Positions 61,163 to 64,000 of a stretch of DNA of 64,000 nucleotides are shown in pieces. The notes beneath the pieces were generated by a model. It ran no database searches. It was not told where the DNA came from and saw only the letters and a list, made by a program, of their open reading frames with translations. The translations under genes and the position numbers were made by a program. Source of the DNA: Bradyrhizobium xenonodulans (GTDB lineage Bacteria > Pseudomonadota > Alphaproteobacteria > Rhizobiales > Xanthobacteraceae); NCBI RefSeq assembly GCF_027594865.1, contig NZ_CP089391.1, forward strand, positions 2,634,501 to 2,698,500, read 5' to 3'. Position 1 is the stretch's first letter; every line of letters starts with the position of its first letter.

Positions 61163-62113
61163 ATGAGCGTATTTGTCCTCCGACGTGTCCTGACCCTGCT
61201 GGCGACGCTGGTCGGCGCGTCGCTGATCATCTTCCTGGTGCTGGACGCGCTGCCCGGCAACGCCGCGCAGATGCTGATGGGCGCCGACGCCTCGGCGGAT
61301 GCGGTCCGCGCGCTCACCGCCAAGCTCGGGCTCGACCAGCCGCTGGCGGTTCGCTATCTGCACTGGATCAAGGGCCTTCTCGTCGGCGATCTCGGCAACT
61401 CCTATGTCTACGGCACGCCGGTTGCCGCCCTGATCGCGGAACGGCTGGTGCTGACCATTCCGCTCGCGATCATGGCCATGACGATCACGGTGACGCTGGC
61501 GCTCTCGGCCGGCATCTACACCGCCGCCAATCACAACAAGCTCGGCGATGTCGGCGTGATGTCGCTGACGCAAGTCGGCATCGCGCTGCCGAATTTCTGG
61601 TTCGCCATCCTGCTGGTGCTGCTGTTCTCGGTGCGGCTGCAATGGCTCTCGGCCGGCGGCTTTGCCGGCTGGGAGGACGGCATCTGGTTAGGGGTGAAGT
61701 CGCTGCTGCTGCCGGCGATCTCGCTCGCCGTGGTGCAGGCCGCGATCCTCGCGCGTGTCACGCGCTCGGCGGTGCTGGAAGTGCTGCGCGAAGACTTCGT
61801 CCGCACGGCGCGCGCCAAAGGGCTCGGCAAGCGCGAGGTGTTGTGGAGTCATGTGCTGCGCAACGCCATGATCCCGGTGATGACGGTGATGGGGCTGCAA
61901 TTTGCCAATCTGCTCGCCGGCACCATCGTGATCGAGAACGTGTTCTATCTGCCGGGGCTCGGCCGGCTGATCTTCCAGTCGATCGCCAACCGCGACCTGA
62001 TCGTGGTGCGCAACTGCGTGATGCTGCTGGCGGCCATGGTCGTGATCGTCAATTTCGTGGTCGACGTGCTCTATGCCTTCATCGACCCCCGTATCAAGGT
62101 GCACGACCTGTGA
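61163..62113 (+). CDS. Dipeptide/oligopeptide-type ABC transporter permease (DppB-like)
   Basis: The 316-residue permease has the DppB N-terminus (FVLRRVLTLLATLVGASLII), then LPGNAAQMLMG and LGLDQPLAVRYLHWIKGLL. The coupling motif FVRTARAKGLGKREVLWSHV precedes the last segments. Six membrane segments are visible. It overlaps the DppC-like gene by four bases (GTGA). Confidence 0.92.
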   Translation: MSVFVLRRVLTLLATLVGASLIIFLVLDALPGNAAQMLMGADASADAVRALTAKLGLDQPLAVRYLHWIKGLLVGDLGNSYVYGTPVAALIAERLVLTIPLAIMAMTITVTLALSAGIYTAANHNKLGDVGVMSLTQVGIALPNFWFAILLVLLFSVRLQWLSAGGFAGWEDGIWLGVKSLLLPAISLAVVQAAILARVTRSAVLEVLREDFVRTARAKGLGKREVLWSHVLRNAMIPVMTVMGLQFANLLAGTIVIENVFYLPGLGRLIFQSIANRDLIVVRNCVMLLAAMVVIVNFVVDVLYAFIDPRIKVHDL

Positions 62114-62997
62114 GCGCGCCCCTGACCATCGACGCGCCGGTCGCAACGCGGCCGCTGCCGGCCCGGACCTTCTGGCGCCGCGCGCTACGCCATCGCAGCT
62201 TCGTGCTCGGCGGTGCGCTGAGCCTTGTGGTGCTCGCTTCCGCGCTGCTGTCGCTGGTGTGGACGCCGTATTCGCCCTATGAGATCGACATCGCGTCAAA
62301 ACTCCGGCCGCCCTCGGCGGCGCATTGGCTCGGCACCGATTCCTTCGGCCGCGACATCGTCTCGCTGCTGCTGGCCGGCGCGCGCTCCACCATCATGGTC
62401 GGCATCATCGCGGTGAGCATCGGTCTCACCTTCGGCGTCTGCCTCGGCCTGATCGCCTCGGCCAGGCGCGGCTGGACCGAAGAGATCATCATGCGCTTCT
62501 CCGACTTCACCTTCGCCTTTCCGGCGGTGCTCTCCGCCATCATGCTCGCCGCGGTGGTGGGTCCGGGCATGGTGACCTCGATCGTCGCGATCGGCATCTT
62601 CCAGATTCCGACGCTGACCCGGCTGACGCGCGGCTCGGCCAACGCGATCTGGGCGCGCGAATTCGTGCTGGCCGCGCGCGCCTCGGGCAAGGGCAAATTC
62701 CGCATCACCGTCGAGCACGTGCTGCCCAACATCCTGTCGATCCTGATCGTGCAGGTCACCATCCAGTTCGCGCTCGCGATCCTTGCCGAGGCCGCACTGT
62801 CCTATCTCGGTCTCGGCACGCAGCCGCCGCAGCCGTCCTGGGGACGGATGCTGAACGATGCTCAGACGCTGCTGTTTCAGTCGCCGATGCTTGCTGTGTA
62901 TCCAGGCGCTGCGATCGCGATCGCCGTGCTCGGTCTCAATCTCCTTGGGGATGGATTGCGTGACCTGCTCGATCCCAGACTGGCGCGGGAGCGGTGA
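62110..62997 (+). CDS. Dipeptide/oligopeptide-type ABC transporter permease (DppC-like)
   Basis: The 295-residue permease starts at a GTG overlapping the upstream stop. It has the OppC N-terminal region (WTPYSPYEIDIASKLRPPSA), HWLGTDSFGRDIVSLLLAGA and the coupling loop FVLAARASGKGKFRITVEHV. It is followed by an ATPase gene two bases later. No substrate-binding protein lies in this part of the window. Confidence 0.92.
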   Translation: MSAPLTIDAPVATRPLPARTFWRRALRHRSFVLGGALSLVVLASALLSLVWTPYSPYEIDIASKLRPPSAAHWLGTDSFGRDIVSLLLAGARSTIMVGIIAVSIGLTFGVCLGLIASARRGWTEEIIMRFSDFTFAFPAVLSAIMLAAVVGPGMVTSIVAIGIFQIPTLTRLTRGSANAIWAREFVLAARASGKGKFRITVEHVLPNILSILIVQVTIQFALAILAEAALSYLGLGTQPPQPSWGRMLNDAQTLLFQSPMLAVYPGAAIAIAVLGLNLLGDGLRDLLDPRLARER

Positions 62998-62999
62998 CG

Positions 63000-64000
63000 A
63001 TGGGCGAGCGCTCAACCATGCCGCTGATCGAGGTTGAAAATCTCGGTGTCCGTCTCAACACCAGCCGCGGCCCGGCACTGGCCGTGCGCGGCGTCAGCTT
63101 CGCCTTGAAGCGCGGCGAGACGCTCGGGCTCGTCGGCGAATCCGGCTGCGGCAAGTCGGTCACGGCGCTGTCGCTGATGGGCCTGTTGCCGGACAGCGCG
63201 GTCGTCACCGGCAGCATCAAGCTCGACGGCAGCGAGCTCGTCGGCCTTGCGGATGCGGACTATTGCCGCCTGCGCGGCAACCGCATCAGCATGATCTTCC
63301 AGGAGCCGATGACCGCGCTCAACCCGATGCACACGATCGGCAACCAGGTTGCCGAGCCGCTGCGGCGTCACAAGAAATATTCGGCGGCGCAGGCGCGGCG
63401 CGAAGCGATCGCTTTGCTCGACCGCGTTGGACTGCCCGATCCGGCCAGGCGCATCGACGCCTATCCGCACCAGTTCTCCGGCGGCCAGCGCCAGCGCGTC
63501 ACCATCGCGATGGCGCTCGCCTGCGAGCCGGACCTGCTGATCGCGGACGAGCCGACCACCGCGCTCGACGTCACCATCCAGGGCCAGATCCTCGACCTGA
63601 TCGCCGACCTCGTCGAGGAGCGCGGCATGTCGATGATCCTGATCTCGCACGATCTCGGCGTCATCGCCGAGAACGTGCAGCGCATGATGGTGATGTATGG
63701 CGGCACGGTCGTCGAGAGCGGGCCGACCGACGAGGTGTTCCGCCGCATGGGCCATCCCTACACGCAGGGCCTGTTCCGCGCCCGCCCGAAGCTCGGCGCG
63801 CGCAAGGGGACGCGGTTGACGACGATCGCCGGAACGGTGCCGGAGCTTGCTGACCTTCCGGCCGGCTGCACCTTCTCCGAACGATGTCCGCTCGTGATCG
63901 ATCAGTGCCGCGCCGCCCTTCCGCCGATGGTCGAGGTCGGCGCCGGTCACGGCGTGCGCTGTGTGCGCACCGATGTCTCGATGGCCGCGAATGTCGGAGC
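63000..64000 (+). CDS. Dipeptide/oligopeptide-type ABC transporter ATP-binding protein (DppD-like), truncated by window edge
   Basis: The frame opens at the ATG at 63000 and is still open at the window end (333 codons). It has Walker [17 protein letters not shown], signature [16 protein letters not shown], Walker [14 protein letters not shown] and the switch His in [14 protein letters not shown]. The C-terminal oligopeptide-transporter domain is seen in [20 protein letters not shown], where cysteines can bind an iron-sulfur cluster in relatives. A DppF-type domain may follow, either fused or as a separate gene. Confidence 0.9.
   Translation, partial: MGERSTMPLIEVENLGVRLNTSRGPALAVRGVSFALKRGETLGLVGESGCGKSVTALSLMGLLPDSAVVTGSIKLDGSELVGLADADYCRLRGNRISMIFQEPMTALNPMHTIGNQVAEPLRRHKKYSAAQARREAIALLDRVGLPDPARRIDAYPHQFSGGQRQRVTIAMALACEPDLLIADEPTTALDVTIQGQILDLIADLVEERGMSMILISHDLGVIAENVQRMMVMYGGTVVESGPTDEVFRRMGHPYTQGLFRARPKLGARKGTRLTTIAGTVPELADLPAGCTFSERCPLVIDQCRAALPPMVEVGAGHGVRCVRTDVSMAANVG

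Noticed and set aside
59696..61642. Open frame of 648 codons on the minus strand opposite the amidase and permease
   Set aside because: Same reasoning: low-complexity translation, no start signal, and two convincing genes on the other strand.

Overview
The window is high-GC, densely coded DNA of an alphaproteobacterium, most likely Bradyrhizobium or a close relative. The evidence is the family make-up (ChvE-GguAB sugar uptake, norEFCBQD, many periplasmic-binding-protein ABC transporters), FixK/NnrR-type boxes, and several dispersed palindromic repeats of the kind common in Bradyrhizobiaceae. I saw no rRNA, tRNA, CRISPR array, transposase or prophage gene. It reads as a chromosomal catabolic and respiratory region.

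Layout. 1-3.6 kb: a truncated ThDP-dependent enzyme divergent from a D-2-hydroxyacid dehydrogenase, a short flagellar-rod-like protein, an ornithine cyclodeaminase family enzyme, and a 70-aa protein behind a FixK-like box. 3.6-9.7 kb: GNAT acetyltransferase and Orn/Lys/Arg decarboxylase (with a perfect 12-bp inverted repeat in its leader), an exported oxalate-decarboxylase-type bicupin, and an Lrp regulator divergent from alanine dehydrogenase. 9.7-18.7 kb: a catabolic island of Baeyer-Villiger-type monooxygenase, TetR regulator and acyl-CoA ligase, divergent from a complete branched-chain-amino-acid-type ABC transporter. 18.8-20.3 kb: a small membrane protein and a YeiH-family transporter.

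20.4-29.1 kb is the most unusual part. A NitT/TauT-type ABC transporter, whose binding protein carries a NosL-like C-terminal domain, sits with a Crp/Fnr regulator and a DUF971 protein on the minus strand. Divergent from these are a ferredoxin-NADP reductase, an APS-reductase-A-like flavoprotein, a short AprB-like ferredoxin and a HEAT-repeat protein. Four promoter regions of this cluster share the motif GMAACTAATYG, so it looks like one regulon: import of a small anion or sulfur compound linked to NADPH-fed redox chemistry. The substrate is unknown.

29.2-43.2 kb: non-phosphorylative aldose oxidation (L-arabinose or D-galactose). It holds an FAH-fold dehydratase candidate, a YtfQRT/YjfF-type transporter, a FadR-type regulator, an aldose 1-dehydrogenase, a mutarotase and a lactonase in a tightly overlapping operon, then ChvE-GguAB. 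43.2-49.2 kb: nitric oxide reductase genes norEFCBQD with NnrR-type boxes and a divergent small membrane protein. 49.2-58.6 kb: a polyol operon (HAD phosphatase, SorC-type regulator, SmoEFGK-like transporter, SDR dehydrogenase, FGGY kinase, PfkB kinase) with two matching 35-bp operators. 58.6-64 kb: a LysR regulator divergent from an amidase and a dipeptide-type ABC transporter that runs off the end.

Two structural themes recur. Hairpins sit between the binding-protein gene and the next gene in four of the five ABC operons where that junction is visible, fitting higher expression of the binding protein. Two copies of one 92-bp palindromic repeat each sit between convergent gene ends.
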